Shown: positions 1 through 11,045 of the stretch, piece by piece
Position numbering within the stretch: the stretch's first letter is position 1
How the letters are laid out: the number at the start of each line of letters is the position of its first letter
From: Melastoma dodecandrum
Taxonomy: Eukaryota; Streptophyta; Magnoliopsida; Myrtales; Melastomataceae
Assembly (NCBI GenBank): GCA_029817715.1
Contig: JARUPY010000499.1
Location: 1-64,000, forward strand
Reading direction: 5' to 3'
Length of the DNA: 64,000 nucleotides
The notes under the pieces: generated by a model
Database searches by the model: none
The model's input: the letters and a program-made list of their open reading frames with translations, nothing else
Told to the model about the DNA's origin: nothing
Made by a program: the position numbers and the translations under genes

Positions 1-250
1 TAGCCACCCTCTGCTTGAAATGTTAATGCGAAAATGGCCGTTTGCCGGGTAAAGCATTGTCGGCCTTGGCGTATATGCTGACCTGTGCTAGTCCGAGAGA
101 TGCAGAGTGCAAGGAATGTATTAACACCAAGTGTTTGTCAACAAACTCCATCCCTTCAATTTCCTCCGCAGAGTTCGAATGGGAGAGCATGTGACTTCCA
201 CGAAGGATTCGGGCTTCAACTGCATCTAAAATGAGAGCTGAGTTTGCCAT
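1..250 (-). other. possible coding fragment at the window edge
   Basis: An open frame runs on the minus strand from an ATG at 250 to a stop near 23 and encodes 75 residues. Its composition is protein-like, with no low-complexity bias, and begins MANSALILDAVEARILRG. I do not recognise the family. It could be an exon of a gene running off the left edge or a chance frame. No splice site decides between these. Positions 251-680 hold no frame or repeat that I can support. Confidence 0.25.
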
Positions 251-682
251 CCTCAGAGGAAACAGACATTTGCACTCTTCACTTTTTTCTGGTTGCTCTT
301 CATCAAGAACGAAAGCCAGTGAGTAGTGGAGTGATCCCTTCTTTTTACGTTATGTTCCACTTTTGGAGATTCAACAGGGTGTTACTGTCGATGTTGTTTG
401 ACTTATTAGTCAGTATGATTCCATTTTTCTATTTTATAGGCAGCTTTTTCAACTTGCTGGGAATGTAGCCATGTGTATTGTTTGGGAAGAATAGCTTATT
501 GGAATTGGCACATAAACAGGAGGATCTCTCCATCTTCTTTACTTCCAATAAGTTTACTTCTTGGTCTTGGCATTATAACGGCTCAAAAGAAACATAGCCG
601 CGGGGCATTGGTTTCGGTCACTGTTCAACCTGGGAAGAAAGCACTTCCGTTTTGTTTGCGAGAGTTCCTCGTTGCAAGAATG

Positions 683-2110
683 TAATTGAATAACTCTACG
701 AAAGTAGAGTTAAAATGATCACATTTTGTGCTCTTGATTTGAGTTAGTTCCGTCGTTTTAAGTGTTTAGATTGGTTGTTTCAAGCTGAATTGTGATTTAC
801 CTTCAACGTTCGTTAATTGTTCGTGTAGGGAATTGAAGATTGAAATGGAAGGAACCCCAAAAACGAAGAGAGGATAGGAATTGTTTGTGAGAAGGAAGCG
901 AGGATAGTGCAACCAACAGAGGTCCTTCGCAGCTGCGGAGAGTCTCGATCGCAGCTTAGCGGGGGCAAGAGGGATAGCGGAAGTTCGCAACCAACAGAGA
1001 CTTTCGCAGCTGCGGAAAGATTTCCTCGCAGCTGCGGAGAGAAAGGAGAAGCCTAAAGGGAAGCAACCTCAGAGACTTTCGCAGGCTGCGGAAGGATTTC
1101 CTCGCAAGTCTGCGGAAGAAACCAGAAGATTTCCTCCCCTCCGAATTTTCTTAGATTCTCTCTACTATTTCCTATTTAGGGTCCTTTAGATTATTCCCTA
1201 GTAATAAATAGACATACAAACTTAACGTTTACTAGGGTTAGAGATGAGAGAGTGGTGGGAATTAGGTTTTTTCTTTGACGGCGAAAAATGCTCGTGGGGA
1301 CAGAGTGATTGGTGCACGGCGGAAAATTGCCAAAATTCTTTTCCTTATTGCTTTTATGATTTCAATTATGCTTCCATCTTTGATTTGGCTTTCGTTGTTG
1401 GCATCGCTATGAACTAATTTCTTTGTTCTAGGACGACGATGGAACATAGTGTTCTTTTGTAATGGTGTTGAACCTTTTCTTTATTATGAATTGAATTTTC
1501 CGTTAGAGTTGTTTTATCCAATCCCGTGTTTAAAGAGTATTTATGCAGCCTGATCAAAACTGTTGATATTTGATTACGATCAACCCTAGGGAGACTCGGA
1601 GAGGGGTAGTCTGGGGTCATGATCGGGATTAGGGGATAACCTAAAGGAACCTTCGATGTCGGAGAAGACCGTGGAGGTTTTAGTGTGGAGAGTAAAAAGC
1701 TAAATACCGTGCACCTTGGGTAAATCAAAGTAGGGGTTTTAAATCGTTAAAAGGGCCATTCCAACTAGTTCTTTGCCTAGACATAGAGTAGAATAGAATT
1801 TGATACAATGGGGGTACGTTCCGGATATCCGAGAGGGTTATGGGGGAGGAGATTAGCGGCTCGACAGTTAACAAACCGGATGAAATTCCAATATTAATAA
1901 GAAGAGGGGATTATGAGTGCATTTAAGTCATTGAGGGGAAGGAAATCGGGTGTATATAGGTCCTAGATCTTTCATTTTTATATGGTAATTCGATTCACTT
2001 TTGCTGGTTTAGTTTAACTCTTCTCATCAACTTAATTTGTTACCAATACTTGGTACCTTGAATTTGGTTATCGAATTTTGATGTTACATAACCCCCGAGT
2101 CTCTTATGCT
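683..2110 (+). repeat. degenerate Athila-like LTR fragment
   Basis: This stretch is organised like the 1.2 kb LTRs at 13099 and 37325. It begins with a hairpin (691-712), then has a region of short GC palindromes built on CGCAGCTGCGG (920-1115). A segment matching the LTR middle follows, around 'ctaggacgacgatgga' (1430-1445), and then a region of 'gagagg...gataacc' blocks. Similarity to the 13.1 kb LTR is clear in layout but low in sequence, so this is an older or different subfamily. No tRNA primer site follows it, and I cannot set the 3' end or a target duplication. It is probably a truncated or solo LTR. Confidence 0.45.
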
Positions 2111-2442
2111 AGTGCTGCGTCCGACTAACTGGTTGGTTTTATAGCGTTTTGTAGATTTCCTTGTGAATTAGAATACTAGACGAATAAGCCAAAGAAGTAT
2201 AATAGCATGAGATGCGTTATCTCTAGCACGCCACTGAAGATGTATGCCTTGTTTTTCAGCACCGGTGTTCACCATCCACCCTCTTCTGTCTTCGTCGGCT
2301 GACTAGATGCCCTCCAGGAAGATCTACCATTCTAGAAAAGGGTTGCAGCCTCTCCAGAAATCTCCCCGCGTGGCATATTTGAGCTATAATATCATATCTT
2401 CCATGCTGCAATCCCATTTGGGGTATTTACACCGGCCATTCT

Positions 2443-3271
2443 CGAATGACTCGCACCTTCCCCGTATCCATCCGTACATTTCCTCGTCCAATCACGTGGC
2501 CTAAGAAGTTGATTTCCCGCACACAAAACTCACATTTTTCCTTCTTAACGTAGAGTGTGCTCCTTAAGTTTGGACAGGACAAGCCGTAGGTGCCTTAGGT
2601 GCTCTTCAATAGTCTCCGAGTTTACCACGATATCATCCAGATACACCACCACAAACTTGTCAATGTATTCATTGAATACGTCATTCATCAAGTTACAGAA
2701 TGTGGCAGGGGCATTGGTTAAGTCGAAAGGCATCACCAAGAACTCAAATGACACATACCTCGTCACCATTGTAGTTTTGGGCTCATCCCCCTCTGCAATG
2801 CGGACTTGCCAATATCCCGACCGCAGATCCAACTTAGAGAAGTAGGCAGCCTTCGACAACCGATCGAACAAATCTGCCACCAACGGTACTGGGTACTTAT
2901 TCTTCATGGTAACTTTGTTCGGCCCCCGGTAATCCACGCAAAGCCGCAAAGTGACATCATGCTTCGTTTGGAACAGGACAGGAGCTCCGAAAGGTGCCTT
3001 GGATGGCTGGATTTTTCCCGACTCGAGCAATTCACCCAATTGAACTCTTCTCCGCCAGCTCTTTCGGTGCCACCTGGTAAGGAGCCTTGGCAGGGGGAAC
3101 AGTACCAGGGAGGAGATCGATTTGGTGGTCCACCGCCCGCCTAGGAGGAAGTCCCTTTGGCAGCTCGGCTGGAATGATATCTTTGAATTCATCTAGGACA
3201 GACTCAACAACCCGGGGGATCTCCGTGGACGTGGCCTTCGCCACTTCGAATACCGCCGCAAGGTAGATCAT
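2443..3271 (-). pseudogene. retroelement reverse transcriptase, frameshifted
   Basis: Two overlapping minus-strand frames (3032-3271 and 2545-3192) encode a Ty3/gypsy reverse transcriptase. The first carries the pre-RT segment with the ELPKGLPP motif. The second has [24 protein letters not shown] and the catalytic VVYLDDIVV. The thumb block follows in yet another frame to about 2443, with CEFCVREINFLGHVI. At least two frame changes and the loss of everything downstream of about 2250 make it non-functional. RNase H and integrase are not found in this window for this element. Confidence 0.8.
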
Positions 3272-3298
3272 CTCGGCCTTTTTTCAGCCCTTAGCCAA

Positions 3299-4021
3299 CT
3301 ACATTGCCGACACCATCTCCGATTTCCCATCACTGGCTTTCCTTTCTAAGTATTGTCCTTGAACAAAGCATGGGTGGGACGTGTCCCCAATAAACAGCCC
3401 ACTCAAATGTGGCATCACCGCAACCTGGGCATCCACAAAGAAGTTGTTTCCCAAAATAATATCAAAGTAGTCAAGAGGAACTACCATGAAATCAAGGAAT
3501 CCTTCCCATAAACCGATGGTAACTTTCACGCTCTTCGCCATTCCACCAATGGGCTGGCTCCGAGAGTTTACCGCCTTAATGCGACACAAATGGTCGTTAA
3601 CCACCATCCCCAGTCTCCCCACAACACGATCCGCTACAAAACTGTGTATTGCCCCCGTATCCACCAACGCCATCACGTGATGCTCGTTGATAAACAAAGG
3701 AACGTACATTAGTCCCTTAGCGACACATTCCTTTCGAGTTCTTAGGGCACTGAGTAGTTGAAGTGGCGCAACACAAGTAGGGGCAGCTTCCTCCTCGAAG
3801 AGTATGGCATTCAATCTCTTTTTCTTTGGGCAATCCCTCGCTCTATGGGGTCCGTTGCATATGAAACAGCCTTGGTGGGTTTTAGGATCCTTCCTCACTT
3901 CACCACCAGAGCCGCTCTTATGCTCCGAGAGGTCTGCCCGCCCCCACTCAGTACCGTACTTAACCTTAAGCCTTAGCACCCTTTTTACCTTTTCTTGTTT
4001 TCCTGCGATGGACCTTTTCAC
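3299..4021 (-). pseudogene. retroelement gag C-terminus and protease
   Basis: This open minus-strand frame of about 240 codons carries the end of gag and the aspartic protease. The zinc knuckle CX2CX4HX4C reads CFICNGPHRARDC and is followed by basic KKKRLNA. The protease active site is ALVDTGAIHSFV, which keeps the catalytic D-T-G. A second conserved protease block, DIILGNNFF, lies downstream. The protein would process the Gag-Pol polyprotein in cytoplasmic virus-like particles. The 5' part of gag is absent, and the frame does not continue into RT without frameshifts, so this is a relic. Confidence 0.8.
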
Positions 4022-5036
4022 AGAACCAACATTCTTTCACTGTTCGGATCGTTACCCCACCACTTGCCCGGTAATCACAACAGAAGTGCGTCTGGCAAGT
4101 AGCAACGGCCATAGCTAATATCAACGAACGCCCACTGCCGCCTCAAGTCTCAGAGTTTGTGCCCACAATTGAAGAGACCGGACATGAAGTTGAAACAGCT
4201 TGTCGGCCTCCCTGACATATCTCGTGATCACCAACAGTTAGATATAGAGAACTGGCTTCACGTATATACCAACTGTCACAGGGACGGAAAACACACCCAG
4301 GAAATTTTTCGACCCTGGCGTCGTAACGTTCCCCGAAGCACGACCAGCCCTCTCCGTTCGCTTGTTTTATTCTCTTTTTTGGATTTCCCACCTTAGTCTC
4401 GCCCACACTCGCCCAAGTGTACTTGCTCACGTAGCCTCTCGTGTATCGCTCATGCGCGCAACTCAAGGACGCTCGCAAAGGACAAGTGACTCGCTCTACC
4501 ATAAGAACACCAAGGAACACAAGGATAAGGCCAAGGCATAGATGGTATTTTTCCAAACCTCAATCTTTACAATGTGTCTTGCCCACCACCGCCTATACAT
4601 CTCTTATTTATATGGGTCACGGGGCATGCAATGTTATCTACACATGTTAATTCATCATGCAACCAGCAAGAGTTTATCAAGGGTCGCCACCACTCTGAGT
4701 TAGCACCAATGGTGGTCCTGCTTCCACCTGTATCCGTCAGAGGATGCTCCAGGGTCGCCGCGTCAGAAGGAAGCTCCAAAAGTACGTTCCTGCCGTCAGC
4801 ATCAGAGTAAATTTCCAGAGTCACCTGCCGTTAAGCGATCAGAGGAAGTTCCAGAGTCGCCTGCTGCACCCTCCTGGTCATGTCAGACCTGCTCCAGCAT
4901 GCGTATGACCCAAGTAAGCGACAATCTAGCTTCCCTTTGTCGCCGATGACCAGTTTGCTCATGCCTCCCTCATGAGCCATGCCCAAGGAACCGTCCTGGG
5001 CGTGCCTTGCCTAGCACCCGTCCATGGGCGCTTACA

Positions 5037-5260
5037 CCACCCATAGTCTCCAGGGAACTCACTGGCGAGGTAGGAAGAAACAATGCCAGAAAACGGGTAG
5101 AGGTACTTAACACGGTCAGGGCCGCCCCAGACTTGTCAGCAGCGGCCTTCCTCATGGTGACTCCGATGCCAAAGAGCTCGGGGATGGAGGGGGAGAGCTT
5201 CACCATGTAGCCGGCCAAGGAGGAGGAGGAGAGCGCGATGGTGGAAGCTGCAGCTGCCAT
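5037..5260 (-). pseudogene. LHCB1: Lhcb1 (chlorophyll a/b-binding protein) 5' fragment
   Basis: From the ATG at 5260 the minus strand encodes the start of light-harvesting complex II protein Lhcb1. It has the plastid transit peptide (ALSSSSLAG, VKLSPS, then VTMRKAA) and reaches KSG near residue 46. The reading then shifts frame, and the mature N-terminus continues as [14 protein letters not shown] and SEFPGDYGW. Sequence stops matching at 5037, exactly where a retroelement LTR begins with TGTAAGCGCC. A normal Lhcb1 has about 265 residues, and under a third remains. The gene would have bound chlorophyll in photosystem II antennae. The frameshift near 5123 and the truncation make it dead. Confidence 0.85.
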
Positions 5261-5326
5261 TGTTGTCGGGAGTGAGAGAGGACAAGCAAGAGAATGTAAG
5301 TGTTGATGGTGGGTGGGGGGGATGGG

Positions 5327-5357
5327 TTTATACAAGTTTTGGGTAGGTGAGTCCATT
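5327..5357 (-). promoter_or_regulatory. residual Lhcb1 promoter: TATA and CCAAT boxes
   Basis: On the minus strand a TATAAA (5327-5332) lies about 70 bases upstream of the Lhcb1 ATG, with CCAATGG (5351-5357) just before it. The leader between them is pyrimidine rich, as in plant photosynthetic genes. The fragment therefore kept its promoter and leader, so it arose from a genomic copy and not from retroposition. Sequence from 5480 to 5753 shows no gene. Confidence 0.5.
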
Positions 5358-5753
5358 GGTTTTGAGATACCCTCAAAAGGCATTGAACTTGAGCATCCTA
5401 ACTTGACATTTAGTGATCCCGGCAGACTGTTCTTGAGATACCCCCCAGATGACATGCATCCCCTGATGGATTTCAATTCATTCCCCCATTAGTTTCTGGA
5501 ACGACCAATGGAGTTTCGCCGCCTGGGTTGTCTGGATAACCCTATCTATGTATCTCAATCATATCATATTCATACAAGAAGAAGAAAGTAAATGGGATCC
5601 AAAGTAACAAAGGAAGTTGCATGCTAAATAATTTCTCTTTAAAGCATTGGGGACTAGTTTTGACTCAGCAACGTATGAGTACTTAGTCTTGAGCCTTTCT
5701 ATAGCACACGACACTCTAAGGAACAATAGATCGCTGACTTAATGTCATGTTAC

Positions 5754-7037
5754 TTAGGCACTAATCGATAACTCGATTCCCGAATCGATGCTTTTCATCT
5801 TCTTCTTCGAAATGGCGTCTTCGAGGTATTGCTGGTACACGTACGATGCGAATCCCCAGATTGCCAGAACCATGGAAATGACCTTGATACCATCCATTCT
5901 GTCGTGGAAGAAGATGGCTGCGAAAACTGGGACGATCGGCAGCCCTGCTGCGCTGATGGAATTTGAGAACAGCGAAGACACGTCGAAGATCAGCCCGATT
6001 GCCCCAACTGAGAAGACTCCCCACGATATGGCGATCCATGTCAACGTCATCACATAAGACAACTTTCCCGGTTGGTAATTCTCCATCTCCCGGTTCAAGT
6101 GCTTCCAGTCGCCGCTCGCAAACAGCCCGATGATGATTATGGCCATTGAGACGATGGACGGGTATATCAGCATATCGAGGATTGCTTTGAAGGTTCCTTG
6201 CTTGATGACTTTCCGGAAAGCTAACTCCGTCAGCGATAGGGCTAGACCGTAGCCGGCTGACGCCGCGACCGTACAGACAAACCCGACAGCATACTTGGCC
6301 TTCGAGGCAGAGCTGGATGTGCTGTTGCTGCTCGGACTTGGTTGGAACACAAGTAGGGTCGATGAGATCGTAAGCAGGACGAGGGAGTTGACAATGAAAG
6401 GGGTGAACTTCTGAGAGTTCAGGAAGAACGAGAAGAGCGCGTTGAACGCCAACTGAGACGCGCATATCAAAGAATACGTCGATACTGGGAGATCGAGTAG
6501 GCCGACGGAGTACAAGAAACAGTTGGCGGCCACGAGCACGCCAAGGGAGACGTACACGAACACAAGCATCTTGCAGGATGGCTGCTGAGGTTGGGGAAGG
6601 GAAACAGTATCCCGCTCTTTCCTCGGCTTGATCACGGCGGGCCAATACAGCGGTAAGAGGAGCACGAAACCTACCAACTGAACCAAAGCCGCTAGCCACA
6701 TGCTCTTCCCGCCTTTGTCATAATAAACTCTCCCTAGGAGGGTGCCGACCGACTGACCGGCAAGGACAAAGGCCGAGTAGATCGACACGCGTATTCCACC
6801 ACTGATAAGACTTGGTCCGAGGATCGTTGGCAGCAGCCGAGTTGCCAGTGTAGGGGAGTGGATTACTCTCTCTAGCTTCTACCTCATGATCTGTGTCCAG
6901 CGTCAATGATCAGCAATCAGCACATCCATCCAGATGGAACACAAACCAGACACGCCGAGAGTGAGCTTTTTAAGGAGTTATAATTTGCAATACCTGCGGC
7001 GGAGCTCAACTTGCAATCCCTTTGAAGCTTCTCCCAT
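5754..7037 (-). CDS. purine permease (PUP), with one-base frameshift
   Basis: The long minus-strand frame 6788-5754 encodes about 344 residues of a plant purine permease, a DMT-superfamily membrane carrier for purine bases, cytokinins or alkaloids. It has about nine to ten hydrophobic segments and the family blocks GTLLGRVYYDKGG, PVSTYSLICASQLAF and the C-terminal IWGFASYVYQ. The N-terminal part up to KSYQWW lies in another frame. One extra T at 6794-6795 separates it from IRVSIYSAF, whereas the paralogue at 8.8 kb reads straight through this junction. A likely first exon starts at 7037 (MGEASKGLQVELR) with a GT donor near 6992, and the acceptor is uncertain. Either a recent pseudogene or a sequencing error. 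Confidence 0.75.
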
Positions 7038-7579
7038 GGCAGTGAAGGAGATATGCCCCAAACTGCAGAGACTTGTAAGGAGGAGGAAGATGGGGGGATG
7101 TGTTGATTGATGGGATCGTGAATGAATGTCATGATCTGCATCATCAATAAATGAAACTAAAGAAGTGTGGGGTTTTTGGGGTCTCTTTTGACTCTGCCCT
7201 TCTTGATAAGGCAAAAGGACACTCGCAAATGCCAAATTTAACGTTCTCAGCAAATGGGAGAAGACAAGAAAGCCATCTATTCTTCGGACAATGCAACATC
7301 AAAGGGTCGATTTGTGAACAAAAGTCTCGTCCTCGGTGGTAACTCTATTTCGGTATATATTTTAGGGATGTGCCTTTTTCCTGTTTTTAATATGAAGAAC
7401 ATGATTTCCACGTCTAGCTTTTTCTTCTTCTTTGTGTGATTGTTGTCGTCTTTTTGCCGAAATGAAGGCGAGTGACCTTTTTGTCATTACATGTACGACG
7501 TACGTAATGTATCTTCTAGGCAACACGGATATTTTCCTCTTCATTGTTACGCCCTGGGACGCGGGCACGACCGTACATG

Positions 7580-8850
7580 ACAAGTAAAGGTCCAGAAGAA
7601 GATGGGGTTGATGGCGAGGAACTCAATTGTGGAAGAACACGGCTGCGAGAACGGGGTTGGCGGGCAGCCCTACCGTGCAGATCGAGTTCGAGAAAAGGGC
7701 AGAGACCTCGAAGATCAGCCTGACTGCTCCGACTGAGAACAGGCCCCATGTTCTTGCGGACCACGTCAGTGTCATCGCGTAGGGAAACTTCCCCAGTTTG
7801 AAAATTCAGGTGCTTCCAGTCGTCGATCGCAAACAGCCTGGACAAGATCACGCATGTCGCCATGAGGTACTGGTATATCAGCATTTTTGAGAACCGTTTG
7901 AAGGTCTCTTGTTTGACAACTTTCTTGAAGGCTTAGCAGCTTGCGTCAACTGGGGAGAGGCCAAGGCCGTATGAAAGCTTGAGAGGAGCTAAGATTCACC
8001 AACATACATTAACCAGCGTCCATCACCGTCCACACCTGGGTTTTCTAACAAACTGGGAAAAGAAAAGAATGTACTGTGCTATTTATCAAACTCTAACACC
8101 ACACACACGCTTTTACACATATACCCTTCTGTAAGAGTGTGGGCTCAATGACTTAATAACTTGGATGCTGGACTCATCCTTCTTCTCCTTCTTCTATCTG
8201 GGCTCGGCCTTTCTATTTACTTTGTTTCTTGCTTAATCTGCTCACACCGTTGACTGCTGCATCAGCGACCGTGGAGATTAACCCGACCATGTAGCTGGAC
8301 TTGGCCATTGTGTCGTTGTTGCCGCTCGAATCGGTATTTAACAAGAGGAGGGTGGATGGATAGTAAGCAGGACGAGGGAGTTGATGATATAAGGAGTGAA
8401 CTTTTGAGAGTTGAGGAGAACGGGAACAGTGCGCTGTACGCCAATTGTGTCGCACGTATCAAAGAATACGTGGACACGAGGAGATATAGGATGGCGAGGG
8501 TGTACATGAAACTGTTGAGTGCCACGAGCACGTACATGAAAGAGAGCACCTTATAGGAGGGAGGGGGGGGGGGAGGTCTTGGGATCCTGGTCTGGCTCGT
8601 TCCTCAACTTGATCACGATGAACCAATACAAGGGTATGACGAGAGGGAATCCTGCAACCTGGATGAATGCGGCAAGCCACTTGCTCTTCCCGCCTTTCCC
8701 GAAATAAAGTCTCTCGAGGAGGGTGGTGAAAGCTTGACCGGCAACGACAAAGACTGAGTATATAGACACGTGTATCCACCACTTGAAAGATTTGCGACGA
8801 TGGTCGACGGCAGTCTGAGTCTCCAATGTTCTCCTCCTTGATGGGGAGAG
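7580..8850 (-). pseudogene. purine permease tandem copy, decayed
   Basis: A second purine permease lies about 0.5 kb upstream of the first in the same orientation. Its N-terminal half is readable (8826-8551: KSFKWWIHVSIYSVFV, LLERLYFGKGGKSKWLAA). The next part, with MYVLVALNSFMYT and STYSLIRATQLAYSALF, is in a different frame (8549-8262). The C-terminal part appears around 7884-7580 with WKHLNF and broken downstream frames. The middle, about 7990-8220, is replaced by sequence without similarity. Several frameshifts and this gap make it a pseudogene from a local duplication. Confidence 0.8.
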
Positions 8851-8989
8851 TAAAGCCTTGAAGACTCATGACCTTCTGTCCAAACGTCGCTGGAAAGAAA
8901 AAGAATACGAAAGATAAGAGTAAAAGGACAAAAGCAACGTAGATGGTTGTATAAACAATTGAAAACCATGTACAACACAAACGATCGTA

Positions 8990-9365
8990 ATGTGTATTCT
9001 AGCTCATGAAAGTTGTTCACCGCATATGTCTCCTTCTAAATCATATCTAGCTTTCACGTGGACGGAAATGCAAGCAACAATACACATGCATTTCACCGAT
9101 ACACAACCTCATCATGTTTCACTTTCTTGTCACATCAAGTTCGGTCATTAACGACCTCATTACCATTCACTGAACCACCCAATACTTTATCAATGTCACC
9201 TCACTTAATGGCTAATGAATTCCCCCTTCATCTCTCATCCAGGGTAAGGTTCATCGACCTTTTCCATCGTCCAATTTACTATGATAGTGATTCACATTGA
9301 TCACATCTCGGCCCCTCGCTGCCCCTTCACTCGCCTCTTCCTCAAATCAGGGGGTGAAACCATTC
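8990..9365. other. intergenic, no gene seen
   Basis: Between the dead purine permease and the non-autonomous element there is no protein-like frame with motifs. The ends at 9366-9370 and 12002-12006 are the duplicated target cattt, so this stretch was contiguous with 12002 onward before insertion. Confidence 0.5.
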
Positions 9366-9370
9366 CATTT

Positions 9371-10351
9371 TGTTCGCCTATAGAACGGATCACGTCGGAA
9401 ATATTTGGCAAAGGACTCACAGGAATTGAGTTTGTGGTCGCCAGTAAGAAGATGCACAATTTTATTGAAATAAAATGCAAGTCTTACAATCTTAACGAAT
9501 TAAGAAAACAGGGCTTACAGCCATTAGAAATGGAAAAAAGTGCAAGTGGTGACAACGATGTGGAAATCTGTGACGGCGGAGAACTTGTGACGAAGGCCTT
9601 GGAAGCTCGCTCCGTCGGTGGTGGTCGCTGGCGGAAAGCTGTGACGATGGCCTTACGAGCTCACTCCGTCGGTGGTGTCGCTGGCGGGAGTTGACAGCAA
9701 AGGCCCTACGAGCTCACTCTGCTGGTGGAAGGGGAGTTGACCTACAAACCGGGTCGAGGTATCTAATTCCTAAGGTTGACGAACAAACTTCAGAGTTTTG
9801 GCTGTGTATGGTCGTGTCCTTGTCTTGAAATATTCCTTTGCTATTTATAGAGGATTTGTACGTGTTTAACACGTAACAGATAGATCGTGTTGCAGATCGT
9901 GATCCCTAACATCGTGTGAGTGTTTAAACAACCTCCTTGATCTTTGGGATCACGTTCCTGGATAATAGGATCAGTTACGATCCTTAACAAATGTGATAAA
10001 TTTATTCCAACCCTGCCGACTTGACTGTAAAGACTACGACCGACTTGGTCGACTTATCCAGAATTCCGTCGACTTGGCCCTACTAGTAGGCCTAGCTACT
10101 GTTGAGTCATCTTGGTTGACTTTGATCACCATACTCCTTCATTGTGAGTCGACCTAGTCGACCCCGTTCATAAGTCGACCTAGTCGACTTCGTCATGAGT
10201 CGACCTAGTCGACTTCGTCATGAGTCGACCTAGTCGACTTCGTCATGAGTCGGCCTAGACGACTGTATCTTGGGCCGACTCGGAGTGTGACTTGAGGGAT
10301 TACTGGGTTTCTGTTCTAAGCCCAGGCCCAAAATTATTTGCCATGTCAACA
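9371..10351 (-). repeat. 3' LTR of the short element
   Basis: This 981 bp LTR is 25 bp longer than its partner because it holds one extra copy of a 25-base tandem unit (around 10150-10260). On the minus strand it starts TGTTGACATGG and ends AGGCGAACA. Confidence 0.9.
10145..10262. repeat. 25-bp tandem array in the LTR
   Basis: Near-identical units of 25 bases carry the nearly palindromic core AGTCGACCTAGTCGACT. The array has one unit more here than in the sister LTR at 11820-11912. The unit number changed after insertion or during reverse transcription. Confidence 0.85.
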
Positions 10352-10419
10352 TAAGCCCCCCTTTTATGCTGGGTTGGCTGTGCCGACTCAGCAGAAATCA
10401 TACCTTATATAAATGAGAG

Positions 10420-10990
10420 TCATCGCCCTTTTCCCGCACTTTTTTTTTCCTTGCTCAACACTTCTTTCGCTGGTCGACTGCGTGAAGAAGAGGGTTGACC
10501 AGGGGAAACCAGATTCCCGGGTTCAAAGAGAGCATTCGTCCTTATCTCAGATTGCTCAAAAGTCACGTTACGTGGCCCTTGAGTAGTCCGACGAGCGTCT
10601 GCCATGAACGTAGACTCCCTAAAGGGGGCCTCTCTCATACGAGGTCTCACTCTTTCCTCGTCTCTCGGGCCAGAAAAATGCCCTATTAGAGTTTGGACAT
10701 CGATTAGGATGCCCTTCATATCAGTCAACTCCTGACGCACATTCCCCAATTCTTTGTGGAACTCCAGTCTCGAAATAAATTCGGACGGGGCATGTGAATC
10801 AAAAAGCGGACTGGTTTGTAGCTGCCTGGCCTCCTAGGGCCGGCGCTTGGGCGTGTCAATCAAAAGTGGACTGGTTTGTAGCTGCCTGGCCTCTTGGGGC
10901 CGGCGCTTCCAAGTTCATTCCCGGAGGAAGTTCCTGGTTTTCCCCATCTAAGGGATTCTGAGACTCACGGCTTCGAGTATTTCTCGGCAT
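10420..10990 (-). pseudogene. gag-like relic of the short element
   Basis: From an ATG at 10990 a short frame begins MPRNTRSRES and stops at 10856. A second minus-strand frame (10749-10420) encodes about 109 charged residues without recognised motifs. Its position just after the primer site suggests a gag N-terminus. A 60-base tandem duplication at about 10790-10912 lies between the two frames. No zinc knuckle or enzyme domain is seen. Confidence 0.5.
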
Positions 10991-11021
10991 TTGAGACTAA
11001 GATCCTTTTTCCTCAATCGTT

Positions 11022-11039
11022 CTCCCACTGTGGTCGCCA
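11022..11039 (-). other. primer binding site of the short element
   Basis: The minus strand reads TGGCGACCACAGTGGGAG six bases inside the LTR edge at 11046, the expected place for a tRNA primer site. It starts with TGG, complementary to the tRNA CCA end. I cannot assign the tRNA with certainty. Confidence 0.65.
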
Positions 11040-11045
11040 AAAACG

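Larger units (their letters stand above)
2240..5036 (-). mobile_element. decayed chromovirus-like Ty3/gypsy element
   Basis: A minus-strand element runs from an LTR that starts TGTAAGCGCC at 5036 through a gag zinc knuckle, a protease and a partial reverse transcriptase to about 2240. A TATAAATA box lies in the LTR near 4609. Most of gag, RNase H, integrase and the second LTR are missing or unrecognisable, and pol is broken by frameshifts near 3190-3300. The LTR start directly abuts Lhcb1 coding sequence at 5037, so the element appears to have inserted into that gene. Chromovirus affiliation is inferred from the zinc knuckle and RT style. No chromodomain is left to prove it. The LTR 3' end and primer site could not be placed. 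Confidence 0.75.

Noticed and set aside
4143..4556. Minus-strand 137-codon frame starting MEKYHLCLG with a hydrophobic start
   Set aside because: It lies in the LTR/leader region of the decayed chromovirus-like element just after its TATA box. It looks like a chance frame in R-U5 sequence and not a secreted protein gene.
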